From positions 23,629,292-23,693,291 of the forward strand of contig NC_088312.1 in assembly GCF_910592395.1 (NCBI RefSeq): a stretch of DNA of 64,000 nt, read 5' to 3'. Numbering within the stretch: position 1 is the first letter of the stretch; every line of letters begins with the position of its first letter. Positions 53,501 to 64,000 of the stretch are shown here, piece by piece. A program made the position numbers and the translations under genes. The notes under the pieces were generated by a model. It was not told the origin of the DNA, ran no database searches, and worked only from the letters and a program-made list of their open reading frames with translations. Origin of the DNA: Lineus longissimus. Taxonomy: Eukaryota > Nemertea > Pilidiophora > Heteronemertea > Lineidae.

Positions 53501-53662
53501 TCACTGGTTTAAATCTATCTTCATCATAAATGTTTAGCGACTTTCAATTTTCAAATGAATCACAATATTTACAAACTCATCAGATTCACAACTTGATTAA
53601 GACGAGAAGATCACAAACTGAAACACCAACATATCTAAAATAATCCACAACATCATCTGCGA
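50546..53662. other. no gene seen; may include SOBP 3' UTR
   Basis: AT-rich non-coding sequence downstream of the SOBP stop codon (minus strand). Around 53410-53485 there is a decayed pogo-like MITE (ACCTCTGTAATCAGGACACC). Two copies of CCAACYCTGTGTTACTYC lie near 52870-52980. Confidence 0.45.
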
Positions 53663-55911
53663 CTACTTTGTCTTAATCCTAGTTCGCAAACATCGGCGTT
53701 TATAGTCTAAGAGGCCACGTGACCTATGTGTCTCTGGTGAAGGACTACGCTTCTTTCCAATTGGTGCATTCGGTGAGTCTAAGATCCGCCCTCTCCGCGA
53801 TGAATATGGGTTACCTGAATCTGGGGTGAGTGGCACATTGTTTGAACTGGTCACCTGACTAGCTAGTGGCGGAAGCTTGGCAACTGCAATGTTTATTTTT
53901 GGTGTCAGTGGCAGTGCTCCATCAGATGAACCATTGCTATGCGGTGAGGACAATGGTGGTGGCGTAAGCTTTCGTAAGGCAGTGTGTTTATTTTTAGATT
54001 TGTCTGTCGACAGGTCGATGGCGACCCCTTCCAGATCAGCGTCCATACTCATTGACGTCATTAGATTACCATGTGGTGAAATCGCTAGAGTTGGCGTCAC
54101 TGATATTGAATAACTTGACGGTGAACTCCAAGGTCGTGGTGACCTCTTATTAGCAGTACAAAGAACCCGTTCGTGGTTTTGACCCGACTGACATGATGCA
54201 CAATAGATACAATCTCTGTCAGGTGACTGGCGCTCACGTTTAATGTTCTCCTTCACAGATTCTTTACACAAATGGCTCAGATTATTTGTAACAGCTTCTT
54301 TTCCATTGTCATGACGATGACCTTCACGTCCACGATGATTACCAGGACTTTCACGACGATGTCCTTGACCTTCACGATGATTTACACGCCCCTCATGGTG
54401 ATGACCCTGACCTTCATCTAGATGACCCCGACCTTCTCGCTGACCTTCATGCTGACGACCCTGACTTTCACGATGATTACCTCGACGTTCGTCTTGATGA
54501 CTCCGATCTTCACAGTGGCCTTGTCCTTCTCGGTGAGGACCCTGACCTTTATCCTGATGCCCACGACCTTCATGGTGATGACCTCGACCTTCTTGATTAC
54601 CCTGACCTTCATCCTGATGACCTTCAGTCTTAAGTTTAAGTTCTAGTTGGCTGTTATGGTTGGTATGGTTTGATGAGTTACTGCTGCTGCGAGATGGAAC
54701 AGCCGACGGTTTAGGGTCTGGGGTAGCAGGCTCCTTTTTCTCAAAGAATTTCATGAAGCCTGGAGGCACTGGTACTGGTATGGGTATCGGTATAGGTATG
54801 GGTATGGGTATGGGGATGGGGACTAGGATAGTAACAGGAGGGGTGAGTGGTGGGATGGGTCCAGCACCGGGGATGTAAGGAGGAGGGGGAGGAAGGAGAG
54901 GCATCATGTGAGGGGGTAGAAGGTGAAGAGGCGGCATCAGGCCTGGAGGTGGTTGAAAGTGTGGGTGAGGATGAGCAGGGGGTGCTGAAGGTGCAGCAGA
55001 GCTGACTGGACGTGAATTAGGTCTTGCTTGTCCTGGGCTGGTCCCTGAAGGCGAGTGCCCTCTCTCTCGTGTTTCTGTGCTCCGGCTGCTTTGAATATTC
55101 TTCACAGGCACAGACGTATGCTTTGGCAATATGATTGGCATGATTCCATGAGCCACGTGGGTGCTGTGAGTTGGTCCAGAAGAGTCCCGCCTGGGTGACA
55201 GGCTCAACGAGTCAGTCGACCTTGAAACAACTGGTGACAAAGACCCGGCTAAACTTGGCGTTGCCGACATCTGAGAGGACGATGAGTTTGGTGAAATGGA
55301 AATCTGTTTCGGGTAGCACGGTTTCCGCTGGTTACTGCGTCCATGACTCGAATCAGCGCTAGACACCTTCACATCATCAGCAGGGATACGGATACTGATA
55401 CGCTCCGTTTTTTCAATATCACCTTTCTCACCATCTTCAGATCCAGAATCACTTATTGGACTACCAGGAGGTTTCTCAGCACCTTTCGACTGCAGGTCCA
55501 GCGGTTTATCACTCGAGCTACTATCAGGGTGCATCCATAATTCAGGGGTAATCAGAATTTGGTTATTGGGTCCCTTCGGCGGACCCTTTGGATCAACGCG
55601 GATCTGTTGCAGGTGCTCCTGTGTCTCTTTACAGAAGATGTTCATCTTGTACTGATTCAAGCACTTGTCGCTGCAGAACTGCAATTGTTGTTCGCCATCT
55701 TGGAAATCGACGTAGTTGACCGTGTGCCGAACATGTTTGCACCAGTCACAGATCTTATTCCGTTTGAATGAAGCGCGTCTGCACTGTGTGAAGCAGACTT
55801 CACTACAGAATGTCTTGTTGCCTGACGGAGTTTTCAACTGGTACTGTTTCGACCCAGGTTTTTGGCACCAGGCGCACTGGGCGGGGGTTTTCCCTGAACT
55901 GTTGGGTTTAT
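53663..55911 (-). CDS. SOBP: Sine oculis-binding protein homologue, large 3' exon
   Basis: SOBP (Jxc1) is a nuclear protein with FCS-type zinc fingers that binds Six-family factors; mouse mutants have inner-ear and behavioural defects. The exon opens after TCTTTCCAG in phase 1 and gives 748 codons. Zinc fingers: CAWC...CSEVC and CDWCKHVRHTVNYVDF...CSDKCLNQYKMNIF (exon residues about 12-40 and 54-83), matching human CDWCKHIRHTKEYLDF and CLNQYKMDIF. A proline-rich region follows with VTILVPIPIPIPIP, as in human VPLPVPIPIPIPIP. Then come a His/Gly/Glu/Arg repeat domain (about 430-536), CIYCASC, and VAIDLS, resembling a SUMO-interacting motif. PLDLQ near residue 135 resembles a CtBP site. Upstream exons were not found in the window. 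Confidence 0.93.
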
Positions 55912-57180
55912 CTGGAAAGACATGAAACATGATACATATAGCATACAACTGACACAAGAATTTTATGTCACAACTGTAGCTGACATCTGACCAAGATATT
56001 CCAATATGATTCAACATTTCAGAGTCAGACCTGAGGATCTCTTATTTCCAACTTGAGCATCCAATACCAGACATACCAGTAGACTCAAAACAAAAACTGG
56101 CTAATCTGAGAGAAATCCAGTGGCCTCTTTGTTGATTGACCACAATGCATCAGCCCCGACAACCAATGAACACTCCTTACAAGTGGACCATTCCTTTATT
56201 ACCCAGAGTCGCCATCCTGCTCCCTGCACCACCAAATGTAACCTGAACCATGTCTCATCATCACATTTCAAAGTGAGGCATCAAAGCACCGTCTATTCAT
56301 ATATCTAATCCACGTCTCAGGTCTCTCAACCTATCTGGTGACACTTTTATCTTTTTTCACATCTTTTGTACTCTTTCACATATTTTTTTTACTTGGAAAG
56401 AAGTTATCAAGATGACACTGTCAGAATGAAAAGACAAGGGATGCTCGCCAAAGAGAAGGTATGCTTGTCCTCTGTGTGGTGGCATAGTTCACAGATCTTT
56501 ACTCAACCACCTACAATACTCAACACAAATCTTTGCATCTTATTTGCTCTGAGGCTTTTTTTACAGAGGCAACCTTTAGAAGGAAAACATTCACCAGTTT
56601 TTAGCAGCAATTGGCACATCTATCCTGACCAACGGCAAACGATCTAAAAACTTCTCCACCCAACCACTTGCTCTGTGGGTATACTGTTCATCTTTTTACA
56701 AATCCACCAGCAGTATAAGTCTGTGAATTCAATCCTTTCACCAAAACATCAGAACTCTTTTTCCACCAGATTGAGTTTCCAACCATCTGCTCCAGGAACT
56801 CAAATCATCCAAGTTTTTTCACAAGCCGTCTTGAATTACTGACATTAAAACGGAAGTGGAAATTTGGTTTAAATGATAGAAGCCTTGCTTCCGTAACTAT
56901 CCAGCTGAGTAACGTGAAACTACTGGGTGTTCAAAAATCCTTGAGTCAGAAAAACACTTGAGAGAAGGAATCGCTAAATTGGCCCCCAACGTGGACACAC
57001 AACAACAACTCATTTTGATATGCGAATCTTCTTCTTCAAAAGAAAAAGACTTTCAGAGATCTTTGATGAGTCGGCAGATTGGAACTTTACGACACTTCAT
57101 TACTGTAGTCACAGAGGAAATGACACAGAAACTTCTAAGGGGTTTTAGGTTGTATGGCTACTATAAACAGATGTTGTGAG
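55912..57180. other. SOBP intron, no feature seen
   Basis: Sequence upstream of the SOBP acceptor on the minus strand. No SOBP-like N-terminal exon was found. Confidence 0.4.
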
Positions 57181-57388
57181 TCCTGACCTTGCCGGGGTGT
57201 CCCTCTGACCCTAAGGGCTATGCTGGCAGGAGCCCCCAGTCCTCGAAGGTCCTGACCTTGCCGGGGTGTCCCTCTCACCCTAAGGGCTATGCTGGCAGGA
57301 GCCCCCAGTCCTCGAAGGTCCTGACCTTGCCGGGGTGTCCCTCTCACCCTAAGGGCTATGCTGGCAGGAGCCCCCACTTCTGGAAGGT
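57181..57388. repeat. 69-bp GC-rich minisatellite, 3 copies
   Basis: The unit is CTGACCTTGCCGGGGTGTCC, CTCTSACCCTAAGGGCTATG and CTGGCAGGAGCCCCCAGTCC plus TCGAAGGTC. Confidence 0.9.
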
Positions 57389-60300
57389 CCAAACATGCTT
57401 GGGTTCAGACCAAAATTGGATCCAAGCGTTGGTGATCACTGCACTTCAGAAGGCAGCCCCTCCTGATCTCCCATGCGGTTATTGGCCAGCAACTAGGGGG
57501 CCAACAGATGCTTGCCAAGCATGTTCGTTTTGAACAGAGAGTAGTAAAGTGCAAGTAAACAGATCTGTAGCTCTGCGCTCGAGCCTGGAGATGCGATTAG
57601 GAAACGAACCAGTCGACTCAGTTGCGCCGGTTTCATTTTCAAATTTGAACCAGAAGAATTTTCTAACCTTACTTCAGCTGTAATCATGGTCATGTTTTTA
57701 CTGTTTTTACGTCAATGAGATGCGTGCACACGGTTTTGAAAGCTGTTTATTGATCCAAATGGCATTAAAACGACAGTATTTACAGAATAGAATTCACCGC
57801 AACTGTTCTTGGAATCATTGCCCTCATTGGGTCACCATGCTAAAATCTCACAGCCTCCGAGTTGACCAATCTTAATTGTGAACAGGGAGATTTTGGATTT
57901 ATGACCAGGCCTGAGACAACAAATGATAAAGATACTGGGTTAACTATGCCCAAAACCCAAACCTTATGATATGATGCCAATCACAAACCTGAGATCCAAG
58001 GTTACGTTACTAAACCGAAGGTGTCACCTTTGACCTTTCAACACCTAATAATGACAGAGTAGCCTACGCAAATCCTGCAACTTTATGAAAAGGAATATCA
58101 TAATCTCTCCGATATATTGGATCCAAAATAAATAACTGACCGTTCACCTTTGTACACAACTCGAGTTCGGGCAATCATTATGAAATAATCTCCGTAACTA
58201 TGTTATATACAAATGTAATCATATTGATAACCTGAACCTGGGACATGTCGGAACTCGACTTCAAAAGGAGCAGATCGTTTTGTGCGCATCAGCTGACTGC
58301 GATGGCTTGATAATTACAAAGGAAGTGTGTGTGTTCATCTGAGACCCTTGTTCTTGACACATCTCGATATATGAAACCTTCTGATATACAACTGTCTTCT
58401 ATGGCAAGAATATGAAAGGTCTTTACCTTAGTCGTCCTAAATGTATTTTTAGTTGAATATTTCCCATATATTTATAATACACTTTGATATTGACGTTTGT
58501 AAATAATAAGAACATTCAATTTCAAAGGATTGTGGGAAAAAATTCTTAGTATCGAACTTCTGAAGATTCCTACTGTTTTATCCTGGGGAATTATAATCGT
58601 ATGGTGGTGAATCTGTATTGAAATCGTATCTTGGTGTACAAAAATATCAAGACTGTTTCACTTTTATCTTCAATGTTCTTAATGAAGAGTCTGCACAAAG
58701 CCCACTGTTGGATTCATCGTGAGTTTCATCTCTGTGTGTGATCTGTGATGGCCGATCACATCACATCACCCGAGCATCACACTACAGTACTATTACTCGT
58801 ACAAAAGGCCAATGACATTAGACAGTATTGAAAATAAAATTGTGATATTTGAATAATCATAGGTTTCAGTTTTCTTCAAAAATATTTTTCCAATTCTGAC
58901 CTATACTGATATACCATATCAAAGGAGTTTATCGAATTTAATTTCAAATGGCATGATCCCACCCTAAAAGCAATAATAAATACTGTTTTTTACGACACAC
59001 TGTAGTTCTTGTTTGAACCTAGGCCTATTGATTACTCAACACATGACTTCACCTTTGTAAACCGATGGCCTGCTACTTCCCCAAGAATTCAATTCATGAT
59101 ATTTTATTGTTTATAACTCCTTGTCTAACTCCGAGTGAATCTGCAGGCATTCCAGTTATATCATTGTTGGTAGGCCCATATAAACAAGTCTCTGCCAGTC
59201 TTGCCTTTCCTCAACCATTCCAACCAAATTCATCTTTATTTTACCTCTTTGATATCTGCAGTTGAATTTCTAAGATCTATCGCAGGTCTTACACAGTGAT
59301 TCTTGTTGCAGGCACCAATGGTTCTCTAGTCTCTGACAAATGTCTACGTACTCCTCAACACTGCTGAAAAACATTCCCTAAAACCCACCTATTTAGAACT
59401 CCGGTTGAATAGTTTGATTTTATTGATTCAAATGATTGAGATGAGCTCGAATGCATCCAGGTGAACTCCCAGAGCCGGGGCTATAGCACACCCGCCACCT
59501 AAAATGCTCAAAATGAGAATCGCTCATATCGAATATCGGCATTTTTTTACTGTTCAAATAGCTGAGGTCGTTTGAAGGATATCTAGTTTTGTTTACTGCG
59601 GATGTTGAAGAAGTTTTTAAACAGTTGGTTCGTTTAAAACTTGATATGTATGATTATAGTAGAGTGTGCGTTTTCACTCTTGTGGCTGGAGAAGGATCAC
59701 GAAGGTGAAAGATGAATAAGTTAGAGGGACGATGTACCTCGTGTCTGTGTGAAGAAACGACAGTTGACAATGACGGAGCCTGACGCAGCTGTCTGTCTGT
59801 GGAACGAACAACATTAGAGAGGAGAATATTAAAGGGTCTACGTTACTGATGTTTGTCCGAAGACTGGAACAGAAAGATGATGTTTAAGGGACTATGTGGC
59901 CGACAATACAAATGGACCAATCCCAGTTAAGAATCATTCTCCCATGAAACTAGCACACTGCACAACCTCTACTGCACCAATGATACAAAGACTTGCCAGT
60001 ATCGACAGAATCAGACATTTAAAGCTTGTCTTGAGATTGTAGCTACCCTGAAAGCTTCACTTGCAACTGAAACTGAGAATTCAATCCCTTTTATCAGATT
60101 CTCCAGATGTGTTCCCCGCATGGAGTTGTTGTCAATCAGCCAGTCTCATGTAAACATCACATCAAGTGCCCATGTCCACATCAGGATGCTGGTGTAGAAC
60201 ATAGTGACAAGTTGGCCTTTTTGCATTAAATTCACCTGTACGGATTAACCCTTTCATCTTGGGCATCTACCAAGCTGCGATGGGGTTTTGATCACAGACC

Positions 60301-61312
60301 TCTAACCAAAACCCGGGCCACACCTCTCTGAGTGCCTGCCATGGTCCTCTGCTTGGACCATTCTGACAGATGTGGCAAAGTTGGACCGATAGTTATCCAC
60401 AAGCAAACCAATTCCAACTCCCATATCCCACCATCACTTCTCTCCATGAGAGATAAACTTCAAGTCCAACATGAAAATTGATTCTGTGAATTCATTAAGG
60501 CCTGGTGCTGTAGTAATGACTAATTGTCAAAAACAAACACAGTTCTTATTAGAACTCTATCCGGACTCTGAAATCCTAGATGGTTGGATCGAAAAGGCAA
60601 ATCGCTTCAGCGCGATTGGATTTCGTAATTACCACATGTCAGGGGAGACCAGCAGATCAATATTGCGAAATACGACCCAGAGAATTTGACCCAGGTCGAC
60701 TTTAGATGCAGGTCTCGTGTTGCCGGCAGCATTGAATGTTGATAAGACGTTGTCCCTCCCGATATCCAATGGCATGACCAGATTGCCCGAGTTTAGCGCA
60801 ATGATGCTATAGTTTACACACTTGCAGACACTTAGCCTAATATGGTCTCCGTGGCCTATCTTGGGTCAACATTTGATACATAGTTCAGATTTTCTGGGCT
60901 ATCAAATGATTGAAAAGTACGGTCCCTTGAGGAGTTGACTTTTTTCTTGGACGAGATTAAGTTACTTGTTAGGTCATGCTTCTGATCATGCTGGTGGTTA
61001 TGCAATGTTTCTGGAGAAGATTTGAAATGGACTGTGAAAAGTGAATGTCGATTGGAGATCATTAGTTCCGTTTTGAATGAAGGGATGAGAGTGACCTGGA
61101 AGAAAACAATCTTGAAAGGGGCTGTTCTCCTGATTTGTGATGTGTGGCAATGGATGTGTGGGAAAACTGTTCTAATATATGATATGTTTTTACCTGAACA
61201 AAACATCCAGAAATCTGGATAAATCTGATGAAACCTTCTTCATGGAATGAAGAGCCATAGTTTGCATGGTAGCGCCAAAGACCGGAGTGCTAACCAAGAG
61301 GTAAAGAGGGTA
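57389..61312. other. no feature seen
   Basis: Probably SOBP intron or upstream region. No repeat array, recognisable exon or RNA gene was identified. Confidence 0.4.
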
Positions 61313-61576
61313 CAGTACCCCAGGTATATGGCACGGCTTAACCCGCCGGCCATGAGGGAATTCCTTTATGGCCCAGTGGTTGGCGCGTTGGCCCCAGAGT
61401 GGAAGTTAAGCAACGTTGAGTGCGGTCAACCTTTGGATCGGTGACCGGCGCGTATAATACATCTGGCAGACCTTCCCACGCGATGCGAGCTCTGGATTTG
61501 TAGTTCGGTACTGAGACGCATGAAGCGCTAAGTAGGATCGCGGACGATCCATCTCTGTCCGAAGGGGGGAATGATG
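61313..61576 (+). mobile_element. 5S rRNA-derived SINE, full-length copy (about 264 bp)
   Basis: The head holds GGAAGTTAAGCAACG and TTTGGATCGGTGACCGGC, close to 5S rRNA internal promoter boxes A and C. CCCAGTGGTTGGCGCGTTGG upstream resembles a tRNA box A. The tail runs through GATCGCGGACGATCC and GAAGGGGGGAATGATGTA. Confidence 0.82.
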
Positions 61577-61726
61577 TATAGTACCCCAGGTATATGGCAC
61601 GGCTTAACCCGCCGGCCATGAGGGAATTCCTTTATGGCCCAGTGGTTGGCGCGTTGGCCCCAGAGTGGAAGATAAGCAACGTTGAGTGCGGTCAACCTTT
61701 GGATCGGTGACCGGCGCGTATAATAC
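61577..61726 (+). mobile_element. 5S rRNA-derived SINE, second copy, head only
   Basis: Joined directly to the tail of the first copy. It repeats the 5S-like head to CGCGTATAATAC, then departs into unique sequence. This arrangement is typical of one SINE inserting at the 3' end of another. Confidence 0.82.
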
Positions 61727-64000
61727 AAAGAGTTCAAATCCTCACAGAGTGACTATGTCTTCCCTTCTGACGAGCAATAGCACAGTAAATGCTCTTTATT
61801 TCGAGTCAAAAAGGTTTTCACATGCAACATCTCTGATCACCTTCTGACCACAGCTGCACCTCAGACACAAAACTCAGTCGTTCTGGAACATCAAGCTACT
61901 CATGAAACTCTGACATTTCGACGCCTATTCTTTCCTCCGTGAACAAGAAAACATCTCGGTAACCCAACCTACAAGATAGTCGGCCGGTCACTCTCTTGAG
62001 GCGGCCATTTTGCCCCCATCAAGCGGAGTCCTCGCGATATGGAAGTATCCGTGATAATACCCGGCCTGGTTTTTTTCCCCGATTATAGAATTACATGGTT
62101 AATGAGCTTGCCATGATGAACTGGCATCTCGGGCTACATCATACAGATCATAATGATGTCTGAGAGATATGCAGGTCATCTCTCATCGCGAGTGATCAAT
62201 TTTCTCTTTTAATGCCATTCTTACATATCAGGAATTATTGCCACGTCTTTTCACTCCGGGATCAGACTGGACACGACTTCCCATACACATTCAACATTCA
62301 CAGTGATCAACTTCTGGTCGATAGCAGCTTTTTTCTCGCAATATCGGATATTTAGGGTCAGGGCGTCCTAAAAGGCCATTTCTGTCTCAGTATTATGCTT
62401 GAGCAAGGGGAGGGGCATGCTGATGACCTTGGTTAGACTTAAGATGAGAGTATTGATTGTCCAGAATACCAGCTGTTTAACTTGAAGGAGAAGTGTCTGA
62501 GATAATAGCAGGCCATCACTAATCAGGTTCTGATACTAGTAGATTCTCTATAGACATGATAGAGGGCAGATATTGGATCAATCAGAAAATGTACACAGAC
62601 ATTCAACCAACTGTTTGATTATGATAGGTTGAAATTATGATTGCGTGTCCCCGGCTTTTATCGTTCTCTTTGGTTCATTCCTTTAACCAATCATGTCTCA
62701 GTGACCTTGCTCTCTCTTTTTTAGGACCAACTGAAGCACCATTGATGAATTCTTGGAGGTGTTTTGAAGTGTTTACTGGTATCAAACCAAATCTGAAATG
62801 AGATCTGTCTCAACTTGGATTCATGTTGTGCCTGATCAAATCACCATATAGTATTTCAGGTATATTATGAGTAATGATCGTGTTACAAGATGGCTTACAG
62901 ATGTTTTAGGTGCGGACTTTGGCGATTGGTATTGACACTGATGCGATTCATTCACATAACGAGCTACAGAGGAATGTGAATCGTTGCAAAATAACTACCG
63001 CACTCTTGGCTCCAAATACCTTCATAGTGAGTTACCTGCGCCGAAATTAGCCCGTTTACGCAAATGAGAGATTGTGAAGTTCTTTACGATATTTTTGAGT
63101 TGTACCTGCTTGGCTCAAAAACTTGATATGCGATTAGATGTGGGGTACATCTACAACGATAGCCTACCTGTCATGGTTGGCTAGCGATGATGTTAGTTCC
63201 GCCATATTGCTTGGCACAAAGCGTCAACCCTGTATCAGAGGTACATAATCACTGCTTCTCCAACATTTTGGATATGACATCACGAGACAGTAAAGCGCAG
63301 TACAAACGTTTAGCGCGAGAAGAGAGGTTACTTCTGACCCATACTGTGTCTCCTGATTCTACTGACTAATCCTCCACACTACTGTGTTATTGTATAGACA
63401 CCCTCATAACGTCTGCTCACATGATGCATCTCCCTCGAGGAGCTAACTCACCAAAACCTACAACGTCCCTTACAACACTAGCAAACCTGATATGCAACAA
63501 CCTAGAGGCTTTAAAGAAAACACCGAGTATCCATGGTAAAATGGCATGACAGGCTCCGATTCCTCGGCAATCTGAAACGCGGCATATACCTATTCATATT
63601 AGTTTCATTGTATCGCTTTCTTTCCTATCTCATCTTTCCCTCCGTGCCTGTTAGCGATCACCATTCGCTCACCCGATCCTCTCTTGGCAATGCGTTTTTT
63701 CTAATCAGAACCCGGGACTTGGAGCTCGTGTGATCAGATTATGGAGAGGCATCAAAAGCAACCTCACCACTCATGTTATGTATCAAAGCACAAGGCTGGG
63801 TGACATTTCACGATATTGCCTAAGATCCCACGTTTTAGATAATGCTTTTCTAGAAGTGTTTGTCAATGACGACACCCAACGCAAAGTGAGCTAGCATATC
63901 TACAAATGGCAAAGAAAGCTTATGTGGAATGTGAGATGATCTTTACAGTGACACTGGGAAGAATTCGTGACTAAGCCTTTAGAATTAGTTACTGGTATCA
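61727..64000. other. no feature seen
   Basis: No recognisable exon, array or RNA gene. Open frames are short and without family resemblance. Confidence 0.4.

Noticed and set aside
54422..54878. Plus-strand open frames opposite SOBP
   Set aside because: Shadows of the coding repeats on the minus strand.
61380..61450. Possible 5S rRNA genes
   Set aside because: Only the internal promoter region resembles 5S; the ends do not pair and a retroposon tail follows.

Overview
The window is nuclear DNA from a bilaterian animal, most likely a marine invertebrate and possibly a lophotrochozoan. It has intron-rich genes with GT-AG introns and metazoan-only gene families, and about 16 percent of it (my tally) is tandem minisatellite. 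It also holds tRNA- and 5S-derived SINEs, an L2/CR1-like LINE, a Mag/SURL-type Ty3/gypsy element and several terminal-inverted-repeat elements. The species cannot be named from sequence alone.

Layout. 1-7.8 kb: mostly minisatellites (148, 41, 78/70 and 37 bp units), no convincing gene. 8.7-27.7 kb, minus strand: a complete NMDA receptor GluN1 gene (Grin1). All exon junctions join in frame, giving 942 aa for the main form. It has two tandem, phase-matched alternative ligand-domain exons (9a and 9b), a 45-nt microexon at the position of the vertebrate N1 cassette, and alternative C-tail exons. 27.7-32.7 kb: a pogo-like MITE in the Grin1 leader, three tRNA-derived SINEs inside a direct duplication, and two large minisatellites. 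33.1-35.1 kb, minus: MTRES1 (C6orf203), a mitochondrial S4-type RNA-binding factor. 35.3-44.9 kb: a 9.57-kb TIR element with minisatellite arms and a 6-bp target duplication, holding a nest of LINE, then LTR retrotransposon (two 220-bp LTRs, identical by eye), then a 952-bp TIR/MITE element. 44.9-48.0 kb, plus: MIS18A, a centromere-licensing factor. 53.7-55.9 kb, minus: the large zinc-finger exon of SOBP, with its upstream exons not seen. 56-64 kb: mostly featureless, with two 5S-derived SINE copies.

Main points. (1) Exons 9a and 9b both run from phase 1 to phase 0 and encode the same GluN1 segment (C-C-x-G-Y-C-I-D to D-G-Q-F-G), so including both breaks the frame; 9b uses a GC donor. (2) The nested transposon sits between the start codons of MTRES1 and MIS18A. 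Without it they would be head to head, about 263 bp apart, with the look of a shared bidirectional promoter. (3) MTRES1 and SOBP are also close neighbours on human 6q21, which suggests old conserved synteny. (4) Several minisatellites appear to have grown out of transposon ends, and four arrays share the core GTCACAACC.
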